Source: an archaeon (GTDB lineage Archaea > Nanobdellota > Nanobdellia > Woesearchaeales > JAHJEM01). From it: a stretch of 9,606 bases of DNA. The DNA is taken from assembly GCA_020057445.1 (NCBI GenBank), contig JAGVFV010000067.1, positions 1-9,606 on the forward strand. Reading direction: 5' to 3'. The notes below the pieces were generated by a model. The model was not told the DNA's origin. It made no database searches and saw only the letters and a program-made list of their open reading frames with translations. Positions 1-5,267 of this stretch are shown here, piece by piece. How positions within the stretch are numbered: position 1 is the first letter of the stretch; each line of letters starts with the position of its first letter. Both the position numbers and the translations under genes were made by a program.

Positions 1-24
1 CTTTAGGAAAAAAACGCAACGAGT

Positions 25-66
25 CCCGCAGACTGCGGGTCCTCCGCTACGCTCCGGACCACGCAG
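25..66. repeat. Competing GC-rich hairpins upstream of the macro-domain gene
   Basis: Two overlapping inverted repeats are visible. CCCGCA (25-30) pairs with TGCGGG (34-39) across a 3-base loop. CTGCGGGTCC (33-42) pairs with GGACC (56-60) and CGCAG (62-66), with one unpaired A at 61 and a 13-base loop. The shared segment 33-39 means only one stem can form at a time. The element ends about 10 bases before the TATA box of the next gene, so it is probably the 3' end of an upstream transcript or a dispersed intergenic palindrome, not part of that gene's leader. The function is unknown. Confidence 0.5.
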
Positions 67-76
67 AATTCTTTCG

Positions 77-84
77 ATTAAATA
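77..84 (+). promoter_or_regulatory. TATA box for the macro-domain gene
   Basis: The sequence ATTAAATA lies about 50 bases before the ATG at 131. With the usual archaeal spacing, transcription would start near 107 and give a leader of about 24 bases containing the AAGGAGG ribosome binding site at 119-125. Confidence 0.5.
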
Positions 85-130
85 ATAGTGCCTGTATTTT
101 GAGTAAATCTACTACTTCAAGGAGGAAAAA

Positions 131-691
131 ATGGCTGATAATTTGGTGAAACGGATCGGAAAAACAGAGCTTTATGTTGTTGAAGGAGATATTACTCAAA
201 TCCCTGCAGATGCCATGATGACTGCTATCAATTCAGGAGGTATGTGGTTTGGAGGGATAGACGGAGCAATCCAAAGGGTTGCAGGTGGCATGTACCATTC
301 ACAGGCAGCAGACAGGATGCCTCTTTCGGATCTTCAGGTTGTCGTCGCAAAAGGGGACAGAAATCTGCATCGGGGACAGTTCAATGATGTCGTGTTTGTT
401 GTCGATGATTTGCGTTCGCCATTGAGCAAAGTGATGTATGCAGGTCTTGAAGCGGCCCATAATCAAGGATATGATTCATTGCTTATCCCTGCAATCCGAA
501 TGGGAGTCATGGCAGGAGCTGTTGAAAAAACCCAAGAAGAGACATTTGCCCAGATTTCAGAAGGAATTGATAAGTATATGAGAACATATGATGGGAACAG
601 CAAACTGACCAACCTCACATTTGTGGTATACAAGGATCCCTCTGTCACAAAGCAACTTAGGTCAGGCCTTGGAAGGCTCCTTCCAGGATAA
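131..691 (+). CDS. Divergent macro-domain protein (putative ADP-ribose binding or hydrolysis)
   Basis: This 186-residue protein resembles the macro (Appr-1''-p processing) domain, which binds ADP-ribose and in some members removes it from proteins, nucleic acids or small molecules. Visible signatures in order are GDIT (19-22), whose Asp contacts adenine in the family; TAINS (31-35) in place of the usual NAAN, keeping the last Asn; GGIDGAI (41-47), matching the GGGVDGAI loop; and IPAIRMGVMAG (119-129), matching the second phosphate loop. The loss of the first Asn and the bulky MWF insertion before GGIDGAI make it a divergent member. The start is fixed by AAGGAGG at 119-125, five bases before the ATG. 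It lies 43 bases before the Nudix-RelA/SpoT gene on the same strand, and its codons look more AT-rich than those of that gene. Catalytic activity cannot be claimed from sequence; the fold call is fairly secure. Confidence 0.78.
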   Translation: MADNLVKRIGKTELYVVEGDITQIPADAMMTAINSGGMWFGGIDGAIQRVAGGMYHSQAADRMPLSDLQVVVAKGDRNLHRGQFNDVVFVVDDLRSPLSKVMYAGLEAAHNQGYDSLLIPAIRMGVMAGAVEKTQEETFAQISEGIDKYMRTYDGNSKLTNLTFVVYKDPSVTKQLRSGLGRLLPG

Positions 692-702
692 TATGTTCAA
701 CA

Positions 703-710
703 TTTTTATA
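703..710 (+). promoter_or_regulatory. TATA box for the Nudix-RelA/SpoT gene
   Basis: TTTTTATA is centred about 28 bases before the ATG at 735, so the gene could be transcribed as a leaderless message independently of the macro-domain gene. No good ribosome binding site is placed for this ATG; the AGAGG at 716-720 is 14 bases away, which supports the leaderless reading. Confidence 0.5.
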
Positions 711-734
711 ACAGCAGAGGTTTCCCATTGAATA

Positions 735-1829
735 ATGACTGCCCCTGAGCATCACGGACCAATCATCTCTGTGCGCGCCTTTGTCGAGCGCGACGGCAAG
801 TTCCTCGTCATCAAGAGGTCTGACGGCAACGTCGCCGCAGGCAAATGGTGCCTGCCAGGAGGTGTCGTCACGTACGATCACACACCAGACCAGAGCATCA
901 CTTCGTTAGTCAAGGAAAAGACCGGCCTTGCTGCGAATAATCTTGATTTCTTGTACTATCAGGACAGCCCTCCTATGGAAGAAGGAACCCTGCACTCGCT
1001 GAACATGTATTTTGTGGCAGAAGGCAGAGGCGATGTCGTGCTGAGTCCTGTCGCTACTGATTTTGCCTGGATCTCTCCTGAAGAAGCCGCGGCATATGAC
1101 CTTGCACTTCGGGGCGCTGACGCCATCCCAAAATACGTCGAGAACAAGAGGCCAAAGCTCGAACAGCTGGTCAACCTGATGAATGAAGCAGGAAGCGCCA
1201 ACATACCAGTGACGTATGACATCCTGCAGGGCATCCAGGCCCTTCCTGGTTTTTTTACTCAGCTTGGCAAGGACGTGCAGGTGTTTGAGCGGGTCAGGGC
1301 AAAGGTCCATGCGCGAATGGAAGACATCCAGCTGAGCCATCTGAGGAATGGCGAGCACATCCTCACTCAGATCGAATCCCGTACAAAAGAGCCCCGGTCC
1401 ATCATGGAGAAGATGATAAAGAAAGGGAAGAATCGCATCCCCAGGCACTATACGACCTTTGATGACCTGTCAGGCGTGAGAGGTGTCGTGTCCTACATCA
1501 GCGATGCGTACATGGTCCTTGATTTCCTATTGAAGCATTATCAAGTGCGCGAGATAGAGGATTTCATGGAGACGCCAAAGCACGGAGGGTATCGCGGCAT
1601 CCATGTGACCCTTGAAGTGCCCATGCCAGAGGTGGATTTCCTTCCCCGATGCGAGGTGCAGATACGGACGACTGCGCAGCACGCCTGGGCCACAAAGACG
1701 CGCGAGCTCACGTACAAGCAAGGAAGTGTCTCAGATACAGACCTCTATATGTTCAACCAGCTCTCTGACCTCATGCACGAGGCTGACCTCTATGCCGACC
1801 AGCTGCTGAAACAGATGACTGATAGATAG
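735..1829 (+). CDS. Nudix domain fused to a RelA/SpoT-type alarmone synthetase
   Basis: This 364-residue protein has two domains. Residues 8-125 look like a Nudix fold: VRAFVERDGKFLVIKR, GKWCLPGG (36-43), a Nudix-box remnant through KEKTGL (60-65), and FAWISPEEA (110-118). The catalytic REXXEE core has become SLVKEK and the upstream Glu is His, so metal-dependent hydrolysis is doubtful. Residues 211-329 match the RelA_SpoT synthetase domain, which transfers pyrophosphate from ATP to GDP or GTP. It has SRTKEPRSIMEK (215-226), DDLSGVRGV (243-251) with the metal Asp, KHGGYRGIH (282-290) with the guanine-stacking Tyr, CEVQIRT (306-312) with the catalytic Glu, and the WA...YK ending (318-328). No HD hydrolase, TGS or ACT domain is present, so the architecture is that of a small alarmone synthetase with a Nudix-like N-terminus instead of the usual short flanks. 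It could make (p)ppGpp or, like toxic small alarmone synthetases, another pyrophosphorylated product; sequence does not decide. Confidence 0.85.
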   Translation: MTAPEHHGPIISVRAFVERDGKFLVIKRSDGNVAAGKWCLPGGVVTYDHTPDQSITSLVKEKTGLAANNLDFLYYQDSPPMEEGTLHSLNMYFVAEGRGDVVLSPVATDFAWISPEEAAAYDLALRGADAIPKYVENKRPKLEQLVNLMNEAGSANIPVTYDILQGIQALPGFFTQLGKDVQVFERVRAKVHARMEDIQLSHLRNGEHILTQIESRTKEPRSIMEKMIKKGKNRIPRHYTTFDDLSGVRGVVSYISDAYMVLDFLLKHYQVREIEDFMETPKHGGYRGIHVTLEVPMPEVDFLPRCEVQIRTTAQHAWATKTRELTYKQGSVSDTDLYMFNQLSDLMHEADLYADQLLKQMTDR

Positions 1830-1853
1830 GTTTTCGAGGTCTGGAACGTGAGT

Positions 1854-2855
1854 TTACAGGAATATGTGCCAGTAGTTCTCTGCGTATTCTTTTGCTGTGA
1901 ATTCGAGAAGATCTGCGTAGTGTTCCTTTTCTGCCTTGAGAGGAGGGCTCTTGTCTGCCCTATGCAAGGCATCAAGATATGCTGGCCGGTTTTTCTTCCT
2001 GATGATGAGGGGAGGATATGATTGGCTCAAGAGCAGCACATTCATGAGCATGCGCCCAGTCCTTCCGTTCCCGTCCATGAAGGGGTGTATTTTTTCGAAT
2101 TTGTGATGGAAGATGACTGCCCTGACAAACGGGTGCAGGTCTTTCTGCGTATCGGTCCATTTGAGGAAAAGTTCCATGTCTGTCATGACATAGGGAGCAG
2201 GGGTGGATGCGAATGCTGCTTTGAAGACACGGACTTCGTCAGTCCTATATCCGTTCCTGTTGTCGATGTTTGCGAGCAGGCCTCTGTGGATGTCCTGGAT
2301 GAGGTCATGGGTGATTTCCTGCGGAGCATCCCTCAAGATGCTGTTGAAGGTCTTCTCCGTATTTTGGAGGTCGTAGATCTCCCGTAAGGTCTTGTCTTTT
2401 GGGACCCTGCTCTCGACCAGGAGATGTGCCGCCTCCTTGAGGGTTATGGTGTTGCCTTCGATGGATGTCGTGTTGAATGCGAATTCGATGATGAACTCCT
2501 TCCAGGTCTCTTGCTGTGTGAGAGGATCCTTTTTTGGGAAGCGGGTTTGGTAGTGGATGTGCGCAGCCTCGATGTTGAGCAGCGAGTCAGGAGAGAGGAA
2601 TGTGCCTTTCGGCAGTTTTTCTTTTGCCTGTTCACGATAGGAATTGATGTCGAGGAATCGCTGGATGGTCTTGTATGTCTTTCTTATCTGCTCATGGTAT
2701 TTTTTGGGCAATTCATCTACCTGTTCTCGCACACGTCCAAGATCAGATCCCAGATAGGCTATGTCTTTTGTGATGATCCTGTCTTTTTCACGTATCGACG
2801 CCCGAAGGTAATAGTATTCCTTGTTGCCGATGACTTTCCGATATATGTAGACCAT
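1854..2855 (-). CDS. Fic-domain protein (putative AMP-transferase), class II-like
   Basis: This 333-residue protein carries the full Fic motif HPFMDGNGRTGR (residues 257-268), with the catalytic His, the Asp that binds metal and the phosphate-binding GNGR. Family members usually move AMP from ATP onto a hydroxyl of a target protein. An inhibitory-helix signature [S/T]xxxE[G/N] appears as TTSIEG at 129-134, before the Fic core, which is the class II arrangement in which the Glu blocks ATP until released. The N-terminal part (VYIYRKVIGNKEYYYLR, ...KDIAYLG) resembles the conserved beta-rich start of archaeal Fic proteins. An upstream in-frame ATG at 2906 would add 17 residues, but the TATA box at 2880-2889 lies inside that extension, about 30 bases before the ATG at 2855, so 2855 is preferred. 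The gene is convergent with the Nudix-RelA/SpoT gene, 24 bases away. The target is unknown. Confidence 0.88.
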   Translation of the reverse strand: MVYIYRKVIGNKEYYYLRASIREKDRIITKDIAYLGSDLGRVREQVDELPKKYHEQIRKTYKTIQRFLDINSYREQAKEKLPKGTFLSPDSLLNIEAAHIHYQTRFPKKDPLTQQETWKEFIIEFAFNTTSIEGNTITLKEAAHLLVESRVPKDKTLREIYDLQNTEKTFNSILRDAPQEITHDLIQDIHRGLLANIDNRNGYRTDEVRVFKAAFASTPAPYVMTDMELFLKWTDTQKDLHPFVRAVIFHHKFEKIHPFMDGNGRTGRMLMNVLLLSQSYPPLIIRKKNRPAYLDALHRADKSPPLKAEKEHYADLLEFTAKEYAENYWHIFL

Positions 2856-2879
2856 GGTCCTCTGGTAAATGAACACTCC

Positions 2880-2889
2880 TATATATATT
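2880..2889 (-). promoter_or_regulatory. TATA box for the Fic gene
   Basis: The run TATATATATT centred near 2885 lies about 30 bases before the Fic start at 2855 on the minus strand. A TACCCTTTAC operator-like motif directly abuts it on the upstream side, where TFB would contact the BRE. Confidence 0.55.
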
Positions 2890-2968
2890 TTACCCTTTAC
2901 AACCACTATAAAGCAGGGTACAGGGTAAGTTTACCCTTTACATTTAAAAATTATAATGTAAAGGGTAA
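2890..2968. promoter_or_regulatory. Cluster of GGGTA/TACCC operator-like repeats between the Fic and ferritin-VIT1 genes
   Basis: TTACCCTTTACATT (2931-2944) and AATGTAAAGGGTAA (2955-2968) form a perfect 14-bp inverted repeat with a 10-base AT-only spacer. A direct copy, TTACCCTTTACA, sits at 2890-2901, 41 bases (about four helical turns) from the copy at 2931. AGGGTAA (2922-2928) and TTACCCT (2931-2937) form a second inverted repeat with a 2-base spacer, and CAGGGTA is tandemly repeated at 2914-2920 and 2921-2927. In total five GGGTA-type half-sites occur in 79 bases. The cluster is immediately upstream of the Fic TATA box and about 54 bases upstream of the ferritin-VIT1 TATA box. The likely reading is binding sites for a dimeric or oligomeric regulator of one or both genes; the regulator is not identifiable here. 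Confidence 0.65.
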
Positions 2969-3021
2969 TACTGGGGTTTTCCAGGGCTGGAACTCGAGTT
3001 TTCTTCGGTTTTGCGTAACAC

Positions 3022-3029
3022 ATTTAAAT
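3022..3029 (+). promoter_or_regulatory. TATA box for the ferritin-VIT1 gene
   Basis: ATTTAAAT is centred about 26 bases before the ATG at 3052 and 20 bases before the ATG at 3046. The spacing favours a leaderless start at 3052. Confidence 0.6.
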
Positions 3030-3051
3030 CTCCTATCCCAAGGAAATGGGA

Positions 3052-4023
3052 ATGGTGAAAAAGAAGGTAGGGAAAAGGAAGGTAGCACCTGTGAAGAAAG
3101 CAGAGCATCTCATACAGCCATTCACGGTCAAGCAACCCCATATCGACGAGAAGCTGAAGAAAGATCTCCTTGTTATGCAAAAGGATGAGATCACTGCGCA
3201 CCATATCTATCTCCGTCTTTCGAAAAATGCGGCGGGAACCAACAAGGAATCGCTCACAGGCATTGCCGCTGACGAGGCACGCCATTATGCAGTCTGGAAA
3301 GGATATACTCACGAGGATATGGGTCCTGACAAGGGCAAGGTACAGAAGTTCGTCATGCTGTCGCGTATCTTCGGCATCACGTTCGCCATCAAAGTTCTTG
3401 AAAAAGGCGAGATCTCTGACCAAGAGAGATATGGAAAGTTATTGGAGACGTTTCCTGAAGTCGCGGCCATCATGTCTGACGAGCACCGCCATGAGCAGCT
3501 GCTCTTTGGCATGATAAAAGAAGAGAAGCTCGAATACATAGGCTCGATGGTGCTCGGGCTGAACGACGCCCTTGTCGAGCTCACAGGCACGCTCGCAGGA
3601 CTCACACTCGCGTTTCGGAATACATCGCTTGTCGGGATATCCGGCCTCATCACAGGGATTGCCGCATCACTATCCATGATGTCGTCAGAATACCTGTCGA
3701 AGAAATCAGAAGGGAGGACAAAGGATATGGAAGGCAAAAGCCCGTTCAAGGCGAGCGTGTACACGGGGATCGCATATATATTGACGGTGATCCTGCTGGT
3801 CTCTCCATTCTTCCTCATCAAGAATGTATTCCTCTGCCTTGGCGTGAGCGTCGTGATCGCTGTCGCCATCATCGCCTTCTTCACCTATTTCACGTCAGTT
3901 GTGCACGACGAGCCGTATAAGAGGCGTTTTCTCGAGATGGCAGGAATCTCCCTCGGTGTAGCGCTCGTGTCATTCCTGATCGGACTGGTCATAAGTCAGG
4001 TGCTGCATATTCCGACGGGATGA
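3052..4023 (+). CDS. Ferritin-like/VIT1 (CCC1) fusion membrane protein, MbfA-like metal transporter
   Basis: This protein of about 323 residues joins a cytosolic ferritin-like diiron domain to a VIT1/CCC1-family membrane domain. Numbering from the alternative ATG at 3046, the first part (40-160) shows the four-helix ligand pattern: E48 in DEITAHH, E77xxH80 in DEARH, and E146xxH149 in DEHRHE, with further Glu near 119-122. The second part starts GLNDALVELTGTLAGLTLAF (171-190), the family's first membrane helix, followed by about four more hydrophobic segments near 193-217, 236-258, 261-285 and 297-319. The basic N-terminus (KKKVGKRK) suits a cytosolic location. The bacterial relative MbfA exports iron, and plain VIT1 proteins move iron or manganese into stores; the direction here is not shown. 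The ATG at 3052 is chosen over 3046 from TATA spacing; the difference is two residues. The gene ends one base before the convergent minus-strand gene. Confidence 0.87.
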   Translation: MVKKKVGKRKVAPVKKAEHLIQPFTVKQPHIDEKLKKDLLVMQKDEITAHHIYLRLSKNAAGTNKESLTGIAADEARHYAVWKGYTHEDMGPDKGKVQKFVMLSRIFGITFAIKVLEKGEISDQERYGKLLETFPEVAAIMSDEHRHEQLLFGMIKEEKLEYIGSMVLGLNDALVELTGTLAGLTLAFRNTSLVGISGLITGIAASLSMMSSEYLSKKSEGRTKDMEGKSPFKASVYTGIAYILTVILLVSPFFLIKNVFLCLGVSVVIAVAIIAFFTYFTSVVHDEPYKRRFLEMAGISLGVALVSFLIGLVISQVLHIPTG

Positions 4024-4024
4024 T

Positions 4025-4393
4025 TTATCTTCGATATGTCGCTTTTTTTTCTGGAAATACTGTTTCTAAAGGTCTTGACCCTTCAGGAAGCTTATCGAGT
4101 TCTTGGCCAAGTTTGTATCCATGACCCGGTGCAACTACATACATTTCCGGGGAGGTTATTTTCCCGTCTGGACTTTCTGCTATCACTCGTTCTCCAAGAC
4201 TTAAGGTTGAGTTTCCTGTTGCAGGTCCTGCATAGTGTTCGCCAATTGCGCCAATAACAAGACGACCCTGTGAAGCTAGTTCATTTGCTCTACCTTCAAG
4301 CTGCCGCATATATGCGCCTTCCATGGTGCCGACTGCACCTGCTGCTTTCCATACTTCCCAAAATCTTGGATCGTTCTGTTGTCTGCTGTTCAT
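4025..4393 (-). CDS. Unrecognised 122-residue protein, last gene (B') of a small-protein operon
   Basis: I do not recognise this family. The protein has no clear signal peptide or membrane segment. The N-terminal half (about 1-50) is likely helical (WEVWKAAGAVGTMEGAYMRQ), and the second half is richer in Gly, Pro and beta-formers (GPATGNSTLSLGERVI, MYVVAPGHGYKLG). There are no cysteines. The start is well supported by AAGGAGG, which overlaps the stop codon of the upstream 88-residue gene, with the ATG 12 bases after that gene ends, indicating translational coupling. Its beginning (ATGAACA) and ribosome binding site are nearly identical to those of the 49-residue gene at 4859-4710, which suggests the two occupy equivalent places in a duplicated two-gene unit. 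Its 3' end abuts the ferritin-VIT1 gene tail to tail with one base between. Confidence 0.72.
   Translation of the reverse strand: MNSRQQNDPRFWEVWKAAGAVGTMEGAYMRQLEGRANELASQGRLVIGAIGEHYAGPATGNSTLSLGERVIAESPDGKITSPEMYVVAPGHGYKLGQELDKLPEGSRPLETVFPEKKATYRR
4043..4050 (+). terminator. T8 tract after the ferritin-VIT1 gene
   Basis: Eight consecutive T residues lie 20 bases past the ferritin-VIT1 stop codon. Archaeal RNA polymerase often terminates at such oligo-T tracts without a hairpin. On the minus strand the same bases encode Lys and Glu codons near the end of the convergent 122-residue gene, so the tract may simply be coding. Confidence 0.35.
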
Positions 4394-4470
4394 TTTATTA
4401 CCTCCTTAAATCGGAAATTCCCTTTTCATCTTGTCTGCTGCTGCCTGGCTTTCGAGAAGCCTGTAGACGA
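4391..4470 (-). repeat. 80-bp near-identical direct repeat, copy 2 (A' end to B' start)
   Basis: This segment matches 4857-4936 without gaps at about 75 of 80 positions. It covers the last 21 codons of the 88-residue gene, its stop, the AAGGAGG site and the ATG of the following gene. Identity falls off sharply on both sides, so this junction is either recently converted between copies or constrained. Confidence 0.85.
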
Positions 4471-4672
4471 GGACGCCCATGTATGCTGTTCCTAACTGAT
4501 CACGGGTAGTCATTGCAAAGCTTGAGATGAAATTCGCAACTTTCGGGTTTTCCTCGCCCAAACGCGTCAGAATATCAACGACATACATGTTTCCAGGCTT
4601 TTCCAGTAGTTCTTTCTGTATTGCATATCCGATGTCTTCTGACACGACTGGCAAGAGTGGTTTTTCTGACAT
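4406..4672 (-). CDS. Unrecognised 88-residue protein A', paralogue of the gene at 5138-4872
   Basis: The family is not recognised. The protein is soluble-looking and mostly helical, starting MSEKPLLPVVSED and ending VYRLLESQAAADKMKREFPI. It has the same length as its paralogue and aligns without gaps at 51 of 88 residues. The ends are almost invariant (1-14 and 69-88), while the centre (15-68) has changed at about two thirds of positions. The central ENP...FI (41-49) motif is kept. The start is the ATG at 4672, preceded by AAGGAGG ending seven bases before it; a longer reading to 4729 ignores this site. It is the third gene of the four-gene operon, 37 bases after the 49-residue gene and coupled to the 122-residue gene, whose ribosome binding site overlaps its stop. 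Confidence 0.8.
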   Translation of the reverse strand: MSEKPLLPVVSEDIGYAIQKELLEKPGNMYVVDILTRLGEENPKVANFISSFAMTTRDQLGTAYMGVLVYRLLESQAAADKMKREFPI

Positions 4673-4709
4673 TTTTACCCTCCTTAATATGTGATGCTCC
4701 TGCTCAAAT

Positions 4710-4859
4710 CTATCTGAGCTGCATTGCATTCTTTGTCTTCGTATAGTGGATCACTCCGGGTCCCTTTGCTTCGGGACTCTTGGTGCTGTAGTATACTCTA
4801 TCTGCCTCGATGAGAGAGAGTGCTGGTGTGAAGAATTTTATATCTTTGCTTGTGTTCAT
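4710..4859 (-). CDS. Unrecognised 49-residue protein B between the two 88-residue paralogues
   Basis: This short gene begins at the ATG at 4859, with AAGGAGG overlapping the stop of the 88-residue gene at 4872-4874, and ends at the TAG at 4710-4712. The junction (ribosome binding site, TAATAAA spacer, ATGAACA) is the same as the one before the 122-residue gene, a good reason to think it is translated. The product is basic, with six Lys and two Arg, has no cysteine, and contains IEADRVYYSTKSPEAKGPG near its middle. A faint resemblance to the SLGERVIAESPDG...SPEMYVVAPG region of the 122-residue protein hints that it may be a shortened or decayed copy of that gene, but this is weak. Lacking any known family, it could be a genuine small protein or a degenerate B gene. 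Confidence 0.55.
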   Translation of the reverse strand: MNTSKDIKFFTPALSLIEADRVYYSTKSPEAKGPGVIHYTKTKNAMQLR

Positions 4860-4936
4860 TTTATTACCTCCTTAGATCGGAAATTCTTCTTTCATCCTGT
4901 CTGCTGCTGCCTGGCTTTCGAGAAGCCTGTAGACGA
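4857..4936 (-). repeat. 80-bp near-identical direct repeat, copy 1 (A end to B start)
   Basis: This is the partner of 4391-4470, offset by 466 bases, with about five mismatches. It spans the 3' end of the first 88-residue gene, the translational junction and the start of the 49-residue gene. Confidence 0.85.
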
Positions 4937-5138
4937 ACAGGCCTAAGTTGGCCGTCCTCGCAGGATCTGGCGTGTGTGCGGCATAATTGCAGATAAATGC
5001 TGTAAGCTGAGGGTTTTCAATGTGCATACGCTCGAGAAGGCCAGTCAGGTATGTGTTTTCTGGTGCTTGAAAGAGTTCTGCGCGTACTGCATATGTTATG
5101 TCTTCAGACACAACCGGTAAGAGTGGTTTTTCTGGCAT
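4872..5138 (-). CDS. Unrecognised 88-residue protein A, first gene of the small-protein operon
   Basis: This is the gapless paralogue of the gene at 4672-4406, beginning MPEKPLLPVVSEDITYAV and ending VYRLLESQAAADRMKEEFPI. It appears soluble and helical, with single Cys, His and aromatic differences in the divergent centre (for example HIENPQLTAFICNYAAH, 39-55). Nothing in it identifies a catalytic site. The start at 5138 is chosen because an AGAGGT site lies just upstream and a TATA box (5172-5181) is about 38 bases away, which puts the transcription start near 5150. A longer reading to 5327 would run through the promoter and overlap the divergent gene. As the first gene, it probably shares one transcript with the next three. 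Two complete copies that keep identical ends suggest that those ends bind a common partner while the middle specifies something different. Confidence 0.8.
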   Translation of the reverse strand: MPEKPLLPVVSEDITYAVRAELFQAPENTYLTGLLERMHIENPQLTAFICNYAAHTPDPARTANLGLFVYRLLESQAAADRMKEEFPI

Positions 5139-5171
5139 TTTTACCTCTTTTTTCCTATCATAGAAGAGGAA

Positions 5172-5181
5172 ATATTTAAAT
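5172..5181 (-). promoter_or_regulatory. TATA box for the A-B-A'-B' operon
   Basis: ATATTTAAAT lies about 38 bases before the ATG at 5138 on the minus strand. The predicted start near 5150 leaves a leader of about 12 bases that holds the AGAGGT ribosome binding site. Confidence 0.6.
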
Positions 5182-5239
5182 CTTTCTATTTTGTTACTAC
5201 TTATTGATAATAACATATTCATCGCAAATAATTCCCAGA

Positions 5240-5265
5240 TTGCGCATCCTGTGACTGCTGCGCAA
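5240..5265. promoter_or_regulatory. Inverted repeat upstream of the beta-helix gene TATA box
   Basis: TTGCGCA (5240-5246) and TGCGCAA (5259-5265) form a perfect 7-bp inverted repeat with a 12-base spacer. The right arm ends three bases before the TATA box at 5268, where it would overlap the BRE, so it may be a regulator site for the beta-helix gene. No second copy was found in this intergenic region. Confidence 0.35.
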
Positions 5266-5267
5266 GA

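Noticed and set aside
906..1448. Minus-strand reading of 180 codons
   Set aside because: It lies antisense to the Nudix-RelA/SpoT gene and has no supporting promoter or motif.
2890..2968. CRISPR array or transposon ends
   Set aside because: The repeats are only 7-14 bases, irregularly spaced and in mixed orientation, with no transposase or Cas gene nearby.
2022..3188. Two plus-strand readings (2022-2387 and 2424-3188) across the Fic region
   Set aside because: They are antisense to the Fic coding sequence, which has the full catalytic motif; the second also runs through the divergent promoter region.
3309..3884. Minus-strand reading of 191 codons
   Set aside because: It is antisense to the ferritin-VIT1 gene and is Ser/Thr-rich, as expected of a shadow of a membrane-protein gene.
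4756..4778. GTCCC/GGGAC hairpin within the 49-codon gene as a terminator
   Set aside because: It has only five base pairs, no following T tract, and lies inside a probable coding sequence.
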